A DNA stretch of 64,000 nucleotides from CAZQFV01 sp964613665. GTDB lineage: Bacteria; Chloroflexota; Chloroflexia; DTKN01. Shown here piece after piece: positions 1 through 9,755 of this stretch. Below the pieces are notes generated by a model that saw only the letters and a program-made list of their open reading frames with translations, did not search any database and had not been told where the DNA came from. The position numbers and the translations under genes were made by a program. How positions within the stretch are numbered: the stretch's first letter is position 1; the number at the start of each line of letters is the position of its first letter. The stretch spans positions 1 through 64,000 of the forward strand of contig CAZTIG010000009.1 in NCBI GenBank assembly GCA_964613665.1, in the 5' to 3' direction.

Positions 1-240
1 GCGGACCTTCACGCCGAGGAAACGCCAGGTCAAGGCGGCCTGATCCCTACAAAAATGGCGCGCGCCCGGCCGGACCTGGTAGCGCTGCGCTGCCTCGCCT
101 ACACTCAGAAGCGTGACCGGCATCGAATCCTCCTGCGGAGCTGCCCCCAGAAACACACCATCCCCGAGGGGATTGCCCCCGGGGATCCGCCCTCGCGCCA
201 ACGTGGAACGTTCCAACGTGCTAACGTGCCAACGATCTTT
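1..240. other. Window edge without a recognised gene
   Basis: I see no convincing coding region here. Short open frames exist on the plus strand, but they lack ribosome binding sites and recognisable domains. The only structure I can point to is the AACGT-rich repeat at its right end. The stretch lies downstream of the minus-strand tRNA-like sequence and may hold its 3' trailer. Confidence 0.5.
200..234. repeat. AACGT-rich short repeat
   Basis: The pentamer AACGT or its complement recurs several times in 35 bases, and the first part (around 200-219) is nearly self-complementary about GGAACGTTCC. It may be a small hairpin downstream of the tRNA-like sequence or a simple sequence repeat. No function can be assigned. 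Confidence 0.4.
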
Positions 241-242
241 GC

Positions 243-297
243 TGGGGGATAGGGATTCGAACCCCAATCGGCTGATCCAGAGTCAGCTCTACCCCCA
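243..297 (-). pseudogene. tRNA-Gln(CUG)-like sequence lacking a D arm
   Basis: On the minus strand there is a clear anticodon arm (GCTGA/TCAGC stem, loop CTCTGGA, anticodon CUG), a T arm with TTCGAAT, and a 3' acceptor strand TCCCCCA. TGGGGG, which can pair with that acceptor strand, lies only two or three bases before the anticodon stem, so the D arm is missing and the molecule would be about 55 nt. Reading further upstream (to about 320) gives no 5' half that pairs properly. It is probably a deletion-damaged tRNA gene following tRNA-Gly in one transcript. A truly D-armless functional tRNA would be exceptional in bacteria. Confidence 0.5.
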
Positions 298-347
298 TAC
301 TGCTACGTACCCTGACCTCGGACTCCGGCCATTAACCGGGCCCTAGA

Positions 348-419
348 GCGGGAGACGGGACTCGAACCCGCGACAGCCTGCTTGGGAAGCAGGAACTCTA
401 CCAACTGAGTTACTCCCGC
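348..419 (-). tRNA. tRNA-Gly (anticodon CCC)
   Basis: The minus strand folds as a standard cloverleaf. The acceptor is GCGGGAG/CTCCCGC, the D arm is ACTC...GAGT with GG in the loop, the anticodon stem CCTGC/GCAGG closes a loop TTCCCAA (anticodon CCC, glycine), and the T arm carries GTTCGAG. The 3' CCA is not encoded. A sigma-70 promoter lies immediately upstream at 428-456 and predicts a transcript start within a few bases of the tRNA 5' end. Confidence 0.95.
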
Positions 420-427
420 GCAGCACC

Positions 428-456
428 ATTCTAGCATCCGACCCGCGGTTTGTCAA
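428..456 (-). promoter_or_regulatory. Promoter of tRNA-Gly
   Basis: TTGACA (456-451), 17-bp spacer and TAGAAT (433-428) on the minus strand, the -10 preceded by TGC (extended -10). It stands back to back with the plus-strand promoter at 458-486, the two -35 boxes being one base apart. Confidence 0.8.
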
Positions 457-457
457 G

Positions 458-486
458 TTGCGCGCCGCTGCCCCCTATGGTAGAAT
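458..486 (+). promoter_or_regulatory. Promoter of the YdcF-like gene
   Basis: TTGCGC, 17-bp spacer and TAGAAT on the plus strand, with TGG before the -10 (extended type). It would start transcription near 493, about 105 bases ahead of the chosen ATG at 598. Confidence 0.6.
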
Positions 487-597
487 CCACGGTGCGTGCC
501 GCGATGCCCTGTCCGCCGCACACTCTCCTGGCTGGCCTCTCGGGGGCCGGGCGCGCGATCTGCAGGGCCCGTGTCGGGCGAGGAGCGAGGCTGGCCA

Positions 598-1245
598 ATG
601 CGCCCGGTGCGCGGAACGCCCAAGGCGCCATCCAGGTACCGTTCACCCCGCCGGCCGGGGAGCCGCCTGCTGAGCGCCTTCCTCATCACCATCGCCGCAC
701 TCGTCCTGGCCTTCGTCGGGCTCTGCCTGTGGGTGGAGTGGCAGGGCCGGCAGGAGGAGATCGTCCCGGCCGATGCTATCGTCGTCCTGGGCGCGGCCCA
801 GTGGAACGGGCGGCCCTCCCCCGTCCTGCAGGCCCGCCTGGACCACGCCCTGACGCTCTACCGCCAGGGCTACGCGCCTCTGCTCGTCTTGACCGGCGGC
901 TCCCTCCCCGGCGACACCCACTCGGAAGCCTCGGCCGGCCGCGACTATGCCCTGTCGCAGGGCATCCCCCCCGAGGCCATCCTGATCGAAGAGCAGAGCC
1001 GCACTACCCTCGAGAACCTGCGCGGTGCCTGGGCGCTGCTCGCCCCGCGCCAGGCCCGCTCCATCCTCCTCGTGAGCGACCCCTTCCACATGGGCCGGGG
1101 CCTGGTGATCGCCCGCGGCGTCGGCTTCGACCCCCACCCGGCTCCCACCCGCGACAGCCCCATCGCCCAGCAGCCCCTGGACGAGGCCGGCCACGTCGTC
1201 CGCGAGGCCCTGGCCCTGCTCGCCTACTGGATCTCCGGGCAGTGA
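598..1245 (+). CDS. YdcF/DUF218-family membrane-anchored protein
   Basis: A 215-residue protein with one N-terminal membrane segment (about residues 22-45, LLSAFLITIAALVLAFVGLC) followed by a DUF218/YdcF domain. The features typical of the family are visible: ADAIVVLG at the first strand, LVLTGG, a RTTLENL helix and LLVSDPFHMGR. Family members are Rossmann-like proteins linked to envelope metabolism (ElyC, SanA) with no agreed reaction. I chose the ATG at 598 because GAGGAG precedes it; an in-frame ATG at 496 would add 34 basic residues without a ribosome binding site. It is monocistronic, with the clpC promoter right after it. Confidence 0.85.
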   Translation: MRPVRGTPKAPSRYRSPRRPGSRLLSAFLITIAALVLAFVGLCLWVEWQGRQEEIVPADAIVVLGAAQWNGRPSPVLQARLDHALTLYRQGYAPLLVLTGGSLPGDTHSEASAGRDYALSQGIPPEAILIEEQSRTTLENLRGAWALLAPRQARSILLVSDPFHMGRGLVIARGVGFDPHPAPTRDSPIAQQPLDEAGHVVREALALLAYWISGQ

Positions 1246-1278
1246 CACGCGTTGGCCGTAGCCCTCGGGAGCAAGTTG

Positions 1279-1287
1279 TGCTATAAT
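1279..1287 (+). promoter_or_regulatory. Extended -10 promoter of clpC
   Basis: TGCTATAAT is a perfect extended -10 with no good -35 at the usual distance (TTGGCC lies 24 bp upstream). It implies a leader of roughly 140 bases before clpC. The leader includes a GC-rich hairpin at about 1291-1306. I find no CIRCE or CtsR-type operator. Confidence 0.65.
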
Positions 1288-1434
1288 ATCCCCGGCGGCC
1301 CGCCGGGCCGATTCCCTGGGCGCCCCTGGCCCCCCCGCCCGGAAAGGTGCCCTGGATTACGGCCTCGCCCGCGGCTTCGGCCTACAATGGCCTGCGGGCC
1401 CGGTTCTCTGAAGGCGGGCCCGAGGAGCGATGCC

Positions 1435-3939
<2,505 letters not shown>

Positions 3940-3954
3940 CGGCTGCGCAAGGGC

Positions 3955-4075
3955 CACGAAGACACCAGGGGCGATCTCAGCACCACAAAGGCACAACGAC
4001 CAAGAGACCATCTCCAGACTACGAAGGCACAAGGACACCGTGTCGATAGGTGCCCTTGTGTCTTTGGTTTGGGAG
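3955..4075. repeat. Degenerate CACGAAGACACCA-type repeat with inverted arms
   Basis: The whole clpC 3' intergenic region is made of degenerate units such as CACGAAGACACCA and CACAAAGGCACAA. The last two units form an imperfect hairpin (arms about 4012-4039 and 4049-4075, matching GGCACAAGGACACC with GGTGCCCTTGTGTC). A second, longer copy of this family sits at 27238-27381. It may also serve as terminator between the convergent clpC and LysM genes. Confidence 0.6.
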
Positions 4076-4091
4076 ACGGACTGCGGTCTTG

Positions 4092-5273
4092 TCAGGGGAT
4101 GATCAGCACGTGCCCGACCTGCAGCGCGTCCGGGTTGGTGATGTCGTTGACGCGCATCAAGTTGGCCAGGGACACGCCCAAGGCCGCGGCGATGCTTTTC
4201 AGAGTGTCACCCGGCCGGACGACATAGGTCCGCGGCAGGGCAGGGGTGAGCGAGGCGGCAAGCGGCGCGGTCGCCGTGGGTGCCTGCGTGCCGGGGCGTG
4301 TGGGAAGGGGCGCGGTCGAGGCGGTGGCCCGCCGGGTGGGAAGCGTCGTCGCCGTGGGCACGGCCAAGGCTGTCGGCGAGGCGGTCGTCGCCGCCGGGAC
4401 GGGGGAGACCAGGGCCGGCCAGGCCGCGCATCCGGTGAAGAGGGCCAGCAGCAGCAGCGCCACAGCCGCGGCGGATATCGCGACGGGGACAGAGGCCCGC
4501 GCCGGGCCACCGTCTTCCTGCACCGGGATGGGCACGGGGCCGCCGGCGCGGCGCAGCAGCAGGGCGGCGGCCAGGCCCTCCAGCAGGGCGTGCAGCACGA
4601 TGCAGAGCCACAGGTTGCGCAGCAGGGCAAAGGCCGCCGTCATGGCCACCAGGCGGGCTAGCCACCAGGCCTCCTCCTCGACGCCGCCGGGCTGCCGCAG
4701 CCGGGCCGTCGTCTGCGGCTGGAGTCCGTGCTCAGCCACCACCAGGAGCAGTCCGATCCACAACCCCGGCAGCGGGCCCCACAGGAGCAGCGGCACGGTC
4801 CGGTAAAAGGCCCAGTGTGTTTCCTCGGCCGCCGCCCAGAGCAGCAAGAGGGGCCGGCCGGCCGGCGCCGCCGCCAGCCGCTGCGAGCGCGCCAACAGGC
4901 CGGCCGGCGGCATCCCGATGCGCAGGTAGACCAGCCAGGCCAGGCCGGTCAGCGCGAGCAGCCCCGCGCCAAAGAGGATCCCGCGGCCCAGGCTGGGCCA
5001 CCACGAGATGCCGGCCAGCCCCATCGCCGCCGGGTCCAGGAAGCCGGTCACGAGCGCGGCGTACGGACCGCCCAGGGCGTAGAGGATCGCCAGCGCCTCC
5101 CCGGGGGACACCAGCCAACCCGGTGCCTCCAGGAAACGCCGGGCGGCGCCGGCCGGCCGGCCCCAGCCCCTGGCGAACCAGAGCAGGAGCATCGCTCCGC
5201 CGGAAAGCAGCCACGAGCCGACCAGCCAGGGGATCAGGCCCAGGACTTCGCGGTTGACGGCTGGCAGCGACAC
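4092..5273 (-). CDS. Polytopic membrane protein with C-terminal LysM domain
   Basis: About 393 residues: several hydrophobic segments, then a Thr/Ala/Pro-rich linker (following a TM ending in LFTGCAAW), then a C-terminal LysM domain (YVVRPGDTLKSIA ... NPDALQVGHVLIIP). LysM binds peptidoglycan or chitin-like glycans, so the C-terminus should lie outside the membrane. The membrane part holds AAEETHWAFYR and VLHALLEG, which recall the CPBP (Abi) intramembrane protease motifs, but the spacing is off and the final Asn is absent, so I do not claim activity. It follows the two fakB genes by 91 nt. I chose the GTG at 5273, preceded by GGGAG; a GTG at 5303 is also in frame. Confidence 0.7.
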   Translation of the reverse strand: MSLPAVNREVLGLIPWLVGSWLLSGGAMLLLWFARGWGRPAGAARRFLEAPGWLVSPGEALAILYALGGPYAALVTGFLDPAAMGLAGISWWPSLGRGILFGAGLLALTGLAWLVYLRIGMPPAGLLARSQRLAAAPAGRPLLLLWAAAEETHWAFYRTVPLLLWGPLPGLWIGLLLVVAEHGLQPQTTARLRQPGGVEEEAWWLARLVAMTAAFALLRNLWLCIVLHALLEGLAAALLLRRAGGPVPIPVQEDGGPARASVPVAISAAAVALLLLALFTGCAAWPALVSPVPAATTASPTALAVPTATTLPTRRATASTAPLPTRPGTQAPTATAPLAASLTPALPRTYVVRPGDTLKSIAAALGVSLANLMRVNDITNPDALQVGHVLIIP

Positions 5274-5364
5274 GGTGTTTCCATCTCCCACGACACTCGG
5301 CACAAGAAGCGGATGGGGCTGCGGCCAGCTCTCATCCGCTGCAGTGCCCTCGATTCTCCGACGG

Positions 5365-6222
5365 CTAGTTCCGTGTTGCAGCCGTGCCCATTACCAGACA
5401 TACCCCAACGGCGTCGATGCCCACGTGCGTCGTCACCACCTGCGTGGCCGGCAGGACGAGTATCTCCGTGCGCGGGAAGAGGGGGGCCAGGTCGGCCGCC
5501 ACCTGCTCCGCCGCCGCGGCGTCGCCGGCGTGCATGACGGCCAGGCGCTCCAGCGGCGCCATCTCGGCGGTGAGCTCCACCAGCCGCCGCAGGCCGGCCC
5601 GCCGGGTGCGGATGCGCTCCACCAGGGTGGTCTGCCCGCCGCGCAGCGTTATGATGGGCCGCACCCCCAGGGCCGCGCCGGCCACCTCTTGCACCTTGCC
5701 GATGCGCCCGCCGCGCCGCAGGTACTCCAGGTGCTCCACCAGGCACAGGACGCGCGTTCGCCCCTTGAGCTCCTCTACCCGTGCGACGATCTCCTCGAGC
5801 GTGTGCTCCTCGCGGGCGGCCTCGGCCGCGGCCAGGGCCAGCCAGCCCAGGCCCATGGAGAGCAGGCCCGAGTCGATAACGGCGACGCGGGCGTCCACCT
5901 GCTCAGCGGCCAGCAGGGCGGAATGATAGGTGCCGCTCAGACCGGCCGACATGTGGACGGACACCACCTCTCCGCCGCCGGCACCGAGCTGCTCGTAGAC
6001 GCGCTTGAACGCCCCTACGGCCGGTTGCGAGGTGGTGGGGAGTGCACCACGCCGCAGGCGAGCGTAATAGTCCTCCGGAGTCAAGTCGACGCCGTCGCGG
6101 TACGTCTCCTCGCCAAGGTGGACGTACAGCGGGACGGTCTCGATGCCCCAGCGGGCCAGCAGTAGAGGGGGTATGTCGCAGGTGCTGTCCGTGACCACCC
6201 GTACGCGCCGGCCGCTGGGCAC
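5365..6222 (-). CDS. fakB: FakB/DegV-family fatty acid-binding protein, copy 1
   Basis: A 285-residue DegV protein. FakB proteins hold a fatty acid while FakA phosphorylates it, giving acyl-phosphate for phospholipid synthesis. The family features are present: VTDSTCDIP at the N-terminus, TTSQP at 63-67, HMSAGLSGTY at 90-99 and a C-terminal histidine in TTHVGIDAVG. The usual HxGPG is changed to HVGID. The start is GTG at 6222, preceded by GAGGAGGA that overlaps the end of the upstream fakB copy; the upstream stop (6226-6224) lies one base before it, which indicates translational coupling. Confidence 0.88.
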   Translation of the reverse strand: MPSGRRVRVVTDSTCDIPPLLLARWGIETVPLYVHLGEETYRDGVDLTPEDYYARLRRGALPTTSQPAVGAFKRVYEQLGAGGGEVVSVHMSAGLSGTYHSALLAAEQVDARVAVIDSGLLSMGLGWLALAAAEAAREEHTLEEIVARVEELKGRTRVLCLVEHLEYLRRGGRIGKVQEVAGAALGVRPIITLRGGQTTLVERIRTRRAGLRRLVELTAEMAPLERLAVMHAGDAAAAEQVAADLAPLFPRTEILVLPATQVVTTHVGIDAVGVCLVMGTAATRN

Positions 6223-6223
6223 C

Positions 6224-7060
6224 CTAGTCCTCCTCGTAGACGGCCACCACCATGCCCCCGGGCCCCACCAGGCTGCCCAGGAGCGGTCCGTAGCGGACGA
6301 CACTGACTTTGCGGCGAGGATAGAGCAGATCGATCCGTTCCAACAGGCCCTCCACATCCTCGGGGGTGGTGCTGTAGAGGACAGCGATGGCCCGCATCTC
6401 CGGAAAGTCCTCGATGAAGCTGTAGAGGCCGTCCAGCGCCCGCACCCGCGTGCGCGGCCGCTCATAGGCCAGGAGCGCCCCCTCGTTCAGCACCAGGAGG
6501 GGCTTGGTGCGGAGCATCAACTGTATCTGGGCCGGGGGAAAGAGATTGCTGCGCTTCAGGTGGGTCAGGTCGTCACAGAACAGCAGAAGGTGGCTGTGGC
6601 GGATCATCCAGTGGATGCGGTCGATTACCTCCTCGAGGCCAAATCCAGCGCGGGCGGTGCGGGCGGCCTCGATGGCGATGAAACCCAGGGCCATGGACAC
6701 GGAGAGAGAGTCGATCGTCTCCACCCGGCAGGTGGAGGGAGGCAGGGCCGCCCGCCCCCGGCTGGCCATCAGGAATGTATCGCTCAGGAGGCTGGAGCAG
6801 TGCACGGAGATGATGGCGTCGTACTCCTCGCTCAGTCGACGGTATAGCTTCTCAAAGACCTCCGCGCTGGGGGGAACGACCCGTGCCCAGCTGTCCTGCT
6901 GCAGGCGGGTGTAGAACTGACCGGCATCCATGTCGATTCCGTCGCGATAGCGCTCCTGGCCGAAGTAGATGTTCTGGGGCACAACCACCACCCCCAACTC
7001 CCGGCGGTAGTGGGCCGGCAGGTCGGCAGCGCTGTCGGTGACGATGCAGATCTTGGCCAT
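6224..7060 (-). CDS. DegV-family protein, copy 2, with altered FakB signature residues
   Basis: A 278-residue DegV-fold protein immediately after fakA (9-nt gap). It keeps the N-terminal IVTDSAADLP, but the TSQP signature is replaced by VVPP (61-64), GLSGTY by LLSDTF (91-96), and the C-terminal HxGPG by LVGPG. The threonine, the glycine and the histidine that family knowledge links to fatty-acid carboxylate/phosphate handling are therefore missing. It is probably a lipid-binding paralogue with changed ligand or no phosphotransfer role, or a partner of copy 1. Confidence 0.85.
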   Translation of the reverse strand: MAKICIVTDSAADLPAHYRRELGVVVVPQNIYFGQERYRDGIDMDAGQFYTRLQQDSWARVVPPSAEVFEKLYRRLSEEYDAIISVHCSSLLSDTFLMASRGRAALPPSTCRVETIDSLSVSMALGFIAIEAARTARAGFGLEEVIDRIHWMIRHSHLLLFCDDLTHLKRSNLFPPAQIQLMLRTKPLLVLNEGALLAYERPRTRVRALDGLYSFIEDFPEMRAIAVLYSTTPEDVEGLLERIDLLYPRRKVSVVRYGPLLGSLVGPGGMVVAVYEED

Positions 7061-7069
7061 GGCGTTTCC

Positions 7070-8761
7070 CTACTCGGTGGACAGGATGTAGCGATAGTAC
7101 GGCTGGCCCCCATATACCAGTTCGACTTCCTGGTCCCGATACGCCCGGCGGATCCGGGCGGCCATCTTCTCGGCATCCTCCGCAGAGATGTCCTTGCCGT
7201 AGTAGGTGGTGATCAGCTCGGCCTCGCCAGCACCCATGCGCCGGAGCAGCTCGTCCACGACGGCGTTCTCTTCCTCTCCGGCCACTTCCAGGACACCGTT
7301 GAGCAGGCCGATCACCTGTCCTTCGCGGACGTGGAGCCCGTTGAGGCTCACATCGCGGACCGCCCAGGTCACCTCGCCGGTCTGGACCGCTGCGGCGGCC
7401 GCTTCCATCGCAGCAACGTTCGCCTCCAGGTCGGCCTCGTAGTTCAGGGCGATCAGGGCGGCAATGCCCTGCGGAACCGTCTCCGTCGGTACGACGCGAA
7501 CGTCCTTTCCAGAGAGCGCGGCCGCCTGCCGGGCGGTCATGACCACGTTGCTGTTGTTGGGCAGGATAATGACCTGGTTGCAGGGCAGCGCCTGGATCGC
7601 CTGGAGCAGCTCCTCGGCGCTGGGGTTCATGGTCTGCCCACCGGGGACAGTCACCGCTGCCCCTACGCTGCGCAGGACCTGGTCGAGCCCATCGCCCGGC
7701 GAGACGGCGATGATCATGATCGGGTGGGCCGGCAGCGTAGGCGGGGCCGGCCGTGGCAACTGCTCCTGGCGCGGTTTGAGGCCGGCCCGCTGCTCGTCCA
7801 TGTTGGTGATCTCGATCTGGTGCAGCGAACCCATGCCGATGGCATAGTCGAGGATCGTGCCCGGATGCTCGGTGTGGACGTGCACCTTGACCATGTGCTC
7901 GTCCCCGGCCACCACCGCCGACCGACCCATGTCGGATATCCGCTCGCGGATCTCCTCCACTTGGAGGTATTGGCCAAGCAGGACGAAGTTGGTGCAGTAG
8001 CCGAACTCTTCCTCGCCGTGCACGTCGACAAAGGCCATCTCTTCGGGGAAGGGCACGCGGGCCTCGGCCATCCGCTTCTCCAGCTCCCCGCTGAAGTAGT
8101 AGTACATGCCCTCCAGGAAGATGGCCAGGCCCTGGCCGCCAGCGTCGACCACACCGGCCTCGTGCAGGATCGGCAACAGCGTCGGCGTCCGCCGCACCGA
8201 CTCCCAGGCCTCGGCGACGGCCGCCTTCAGCACGAGGAGCAGGCTGGGGTTTTGGCGGGCCATCTGTATCGCTGCCTCGCCGGCCTCGCGCATGACGGTC
8301 AGGATCGTGCCCTCGACGGGCTTGCTCACCGCACGGTAGGCCGTCTGGGTGGCCGATTGCAGGGCCTCGGCCATGGCCGCGCCGTCAAACGCCTGCCGGC
8401 CCTCCAGGCACCGGGCCATGCCGCGGATGATCTGCGAGAGGATCACGCCGGAGTTGCCCCGGGCACCCATCAGCGCGCCGTGGGCCAGTGCGGCGGCCAC
8501 CTCTCCCGCGCCGTGCAGCGGCGCCGCGTCCACCTCCTTCAGCGCCGACTCGGTGGTCAGGGTCATGTTCGTTCCGGTGTCGCCGTCGGGGACGGGAAAG
8601 ACGTTGAGGGCGTTCACCTCGGCCGAATGCAGCGTCAGCCAACGGGCCGCTCCCTGGAATGCTGCCCGCAGCGCGTTTCCGTCGCACAGCCCGGTCGGCG
8701 TGACCGGGGCGAACTCAGGCGACGTGGTCGGCGAGCCCGCGTGTTCAAATCCCTGCTTCAA
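7070..8761 (-). CDS. fakA: Fatty acid kinase FakA (DAK2/YloV family)
   Basis: A 563-residue protein close to the usual FakA size (about 550). The DAK2-type kinase domain shows NVFPVPDGDTGTNM (Asp59 and Asp61 region, Mg-ATP binding) and GARGNSGVILSQI. A middle domain and a C-terminal DegV-like domain with ILPNNSNV follow. It phosphorylates fatty acids presented by FakB. The start is TTG at 8761, preceded by GGAGG nine bases away; no ATG is available in frame nearby. It sits in the order asp23-fakA-DegV-fakB, a known arrangement in Gram-positive-type genomes. Confidence 0.92.
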   Translation of the reverse strand: MKQGFEHAGSPTTSPEFAPVTPTGLCDGNALRAAFQGAARWLTLHSAEVNALNVFPVPDGDTGTNMTLTTESALKEVDAAPLHGAGEVAAALAHGALMGARGNSGVILSQIIRGMARCLEGRQAFDGAAMAEALQSATQTAYRAVSKPVEGTILTVMREAGEAAIQMARQNPSLLLVLKAAVAEAWESVRRTPTLLPILHEAGVVDAGGQGLAIFLEGMYYYFSGELEKRMAEARVPFPEEMAFVDVHGEEEFGYCTNFVLLGQYLQVEEIRERISDMGRSAVVAGDEHMVKVHVHTEHPGTILDYAIGMGSLHQIEITNMDEQRAGLKPRQEQLPRPAPPTLPAHPIMIIAVSPGDGLDQVLRSVGAAVTVPGGQTMNPSAEELLQAIQALPCNQVIILPNNSNVVMTARQAAALSGKDVRVVPTETVPQGIAALIALNYEADLEANVAAMEAAAAAVQTGEVTWAVRDVSLNGLHVREGQVIGLLNGVLEVAGEEENAVVDELLRRMGAGEAELITTYYGKDISAEDAEKMAARIRRAYRDQEVELVYGGQPYYRYILSTE

Positions 8762-8848
8762 CGGATCATTCCTCCGAGTCGGTTCGATCCTGCCTGGCCG
8801 TCTCACGCGGGGCCGTGCCAGGCCCCGCGGCTGCGCCGAGACGCGGCG

Positions 8849-9211
8849 CTACGCCTCCATGTTGCCCACGTGGATCCCCTGCACATTCACGTTGATCTGC
8901 TCCACGGGAATGCCCAGGGCGTGCTCCACGGCGAACTTGACGCTGCTCATCACATTTCGGGCCACCTCGGAGATGCGGGTGCCGTACTCGATGATGACAT
9001 ACAGGTCCAGGATAACCTGGTCCCCCTCCATGTGCACGACCACACCGCCTGCCCCGGTCTTCTCCTTGATGTGGGTCCAGATGCCCTGCTGGCGGCGCGA
9101 GGCCAGTCCGACGATGCCATAGCACTGCAGTGTCGCTTCCTCGGCGATCACCGCGATCACCTGCGGTGAGACCTCGATGCGCCCCAGAGATTCGCTACCG
9201 TACGGCGCCAT
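8849..9211 (-). CDS. Asp23/Gls24-family protein
   Basis: A 120-residue alkaline-shock-like protein (GRIEVSPQVIAVIAEEAT ... VVHMEGDQVILDLYVIIEYG ... VNVQGIHV). Members such as YloU sit just before yloV/fakA and are thought to act at the membrane or envelope. The ATG at 9211 has AAAGGAG at good spacing; the longer frame upstream runs into the promoter. It heads the fak operon. Confidence 0.9.
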   Translation of the reverse strand: MAPYGSESLGRIEVSPQVIAVIAEEATLQCYGIVGLASRRQQGIWTHIKEKTGAGGVVVHMEGDQVILDLYVIIEYGTRISEVARNVMSSVKFAVEHALGIPVEQINVNVQGIHVGNMEA

Positions 9212-9264
9212 TGCTTTGCCGCTCCTTTGACCGTCGATTCTGCCGTCCGTCTGGTCTTGTGGCG

Positions 9265-9292
9265 ATTGTACCATCCGGCGGCGATTTGTCAA
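9265..9292 (-). promoter_or_regulatory. Promoter of the asp23-fakA-fakB operon
   Basis: TTGACA (9292-9287), 16-bp spacer and TACAAT (9270-9265), with TGG before the -10. Its -35 box overlaps the -35 of the divergent rpmB promoter by five bases. Confidence 0.8.
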
Positions 9293-9314
9293 GACCCAAT
9301 TCTTGTGTTATAAT
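9286..9314 (+). promoter_or_regulatory. Promoter of rpmB
   Basis: TTGTCA, 17-bp spacer and TATAAT, with TGT before the -10 (extended -10). The -35 hexamers of this and the minus-strand promoter share TGTCA, so both cannot be occupied by RNA polymerase at once. Confidence 0.85.
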
Positions 9315-9356
9315 TGGTCGCTGTGTCACGATAGCGATGAACAGGGGGTACATGCC

Positions 9357-9542
9357 ATGCCAGGGAAATGCGATATCTGCGGCAAGACACCGCAGTACGG
9401 GCACAATGTCAGCCACTCCAAGCGGCGCACCAACCGGCGCTGGCAGCTCAACGCCCAGAAGAAGACGCTGTTTGTTGAGGGCCGGCGTGTGCGGCGAAAC
9501 ATCTGCACGCGCTGCCTGCGCACCCTCTACAAGGCCCGTTGA
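9357..9542 (+). CDS. rpmB: 50S ribosomal protein L28
   Basis: A 61-residue L28. It opens with MPGKCDICGKTP and ends with ICTRCLRTLYK; the two CxxC pairs form the zinc-binding version of L28. The ATG at 9357 follows a GGGGG-type ribosome binding site; an ATG five bases upstream is out of frame. Neighbouring asp23-fakA divergent from rpmB is a conserved order seen in Firmicutes as well. Confidence 0.97.
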   Translation: MPGKCDICGKTPQYGHNVSHSKRRTNRRWQLNAQKKTLFVEGRRVRRNICTRCLRTLYKAR

Positions 9543-9565
9543 GCGCTCTGGGGAATCGTCCCTTC

Positions 9566-9597
9566 GGCCGGCCCTGTAGCCCGGGCCGGCCTTCTTC
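9566..9597 (+). terminator. Terminator-like hairpin after rpmB
   Basis: A 9-bp perfect stem GGCCGGCCC/GGGCCGGCC with an 8-base loop, followed by TTCTTCT. The T tract is interrupted, as is common in this GC-rich genome. Confidence 0.7.
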
Positions 9598-9755
9598 TGC
9601 GCGCCACAAGGACAGACCCCAAGGACTCTGAATCGGCACCAACCGCCCAGATGCCCCGCCACAGGGAGTCATCGCATTCCGGGTCTCTGCCTCCGTGTCC
9701 CCAGAGACTGGCTTCCGGGGCAGACCCGTCCCTGGCCTTCCCACGTATCGGCCTG

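Noticed and set aside
4092..5273. Assignment as an active CPBP (CAAX) protease
   Set aside because: The EE...R spacing is wrong and the HxxxN motif is not complete, so only a resemblance is noted.
7010..9169. Plus-strand open frame (719 codons) opposite fakA
   Set aside because: FakA has all family motifs on the minus strand; the opposite frame has none.
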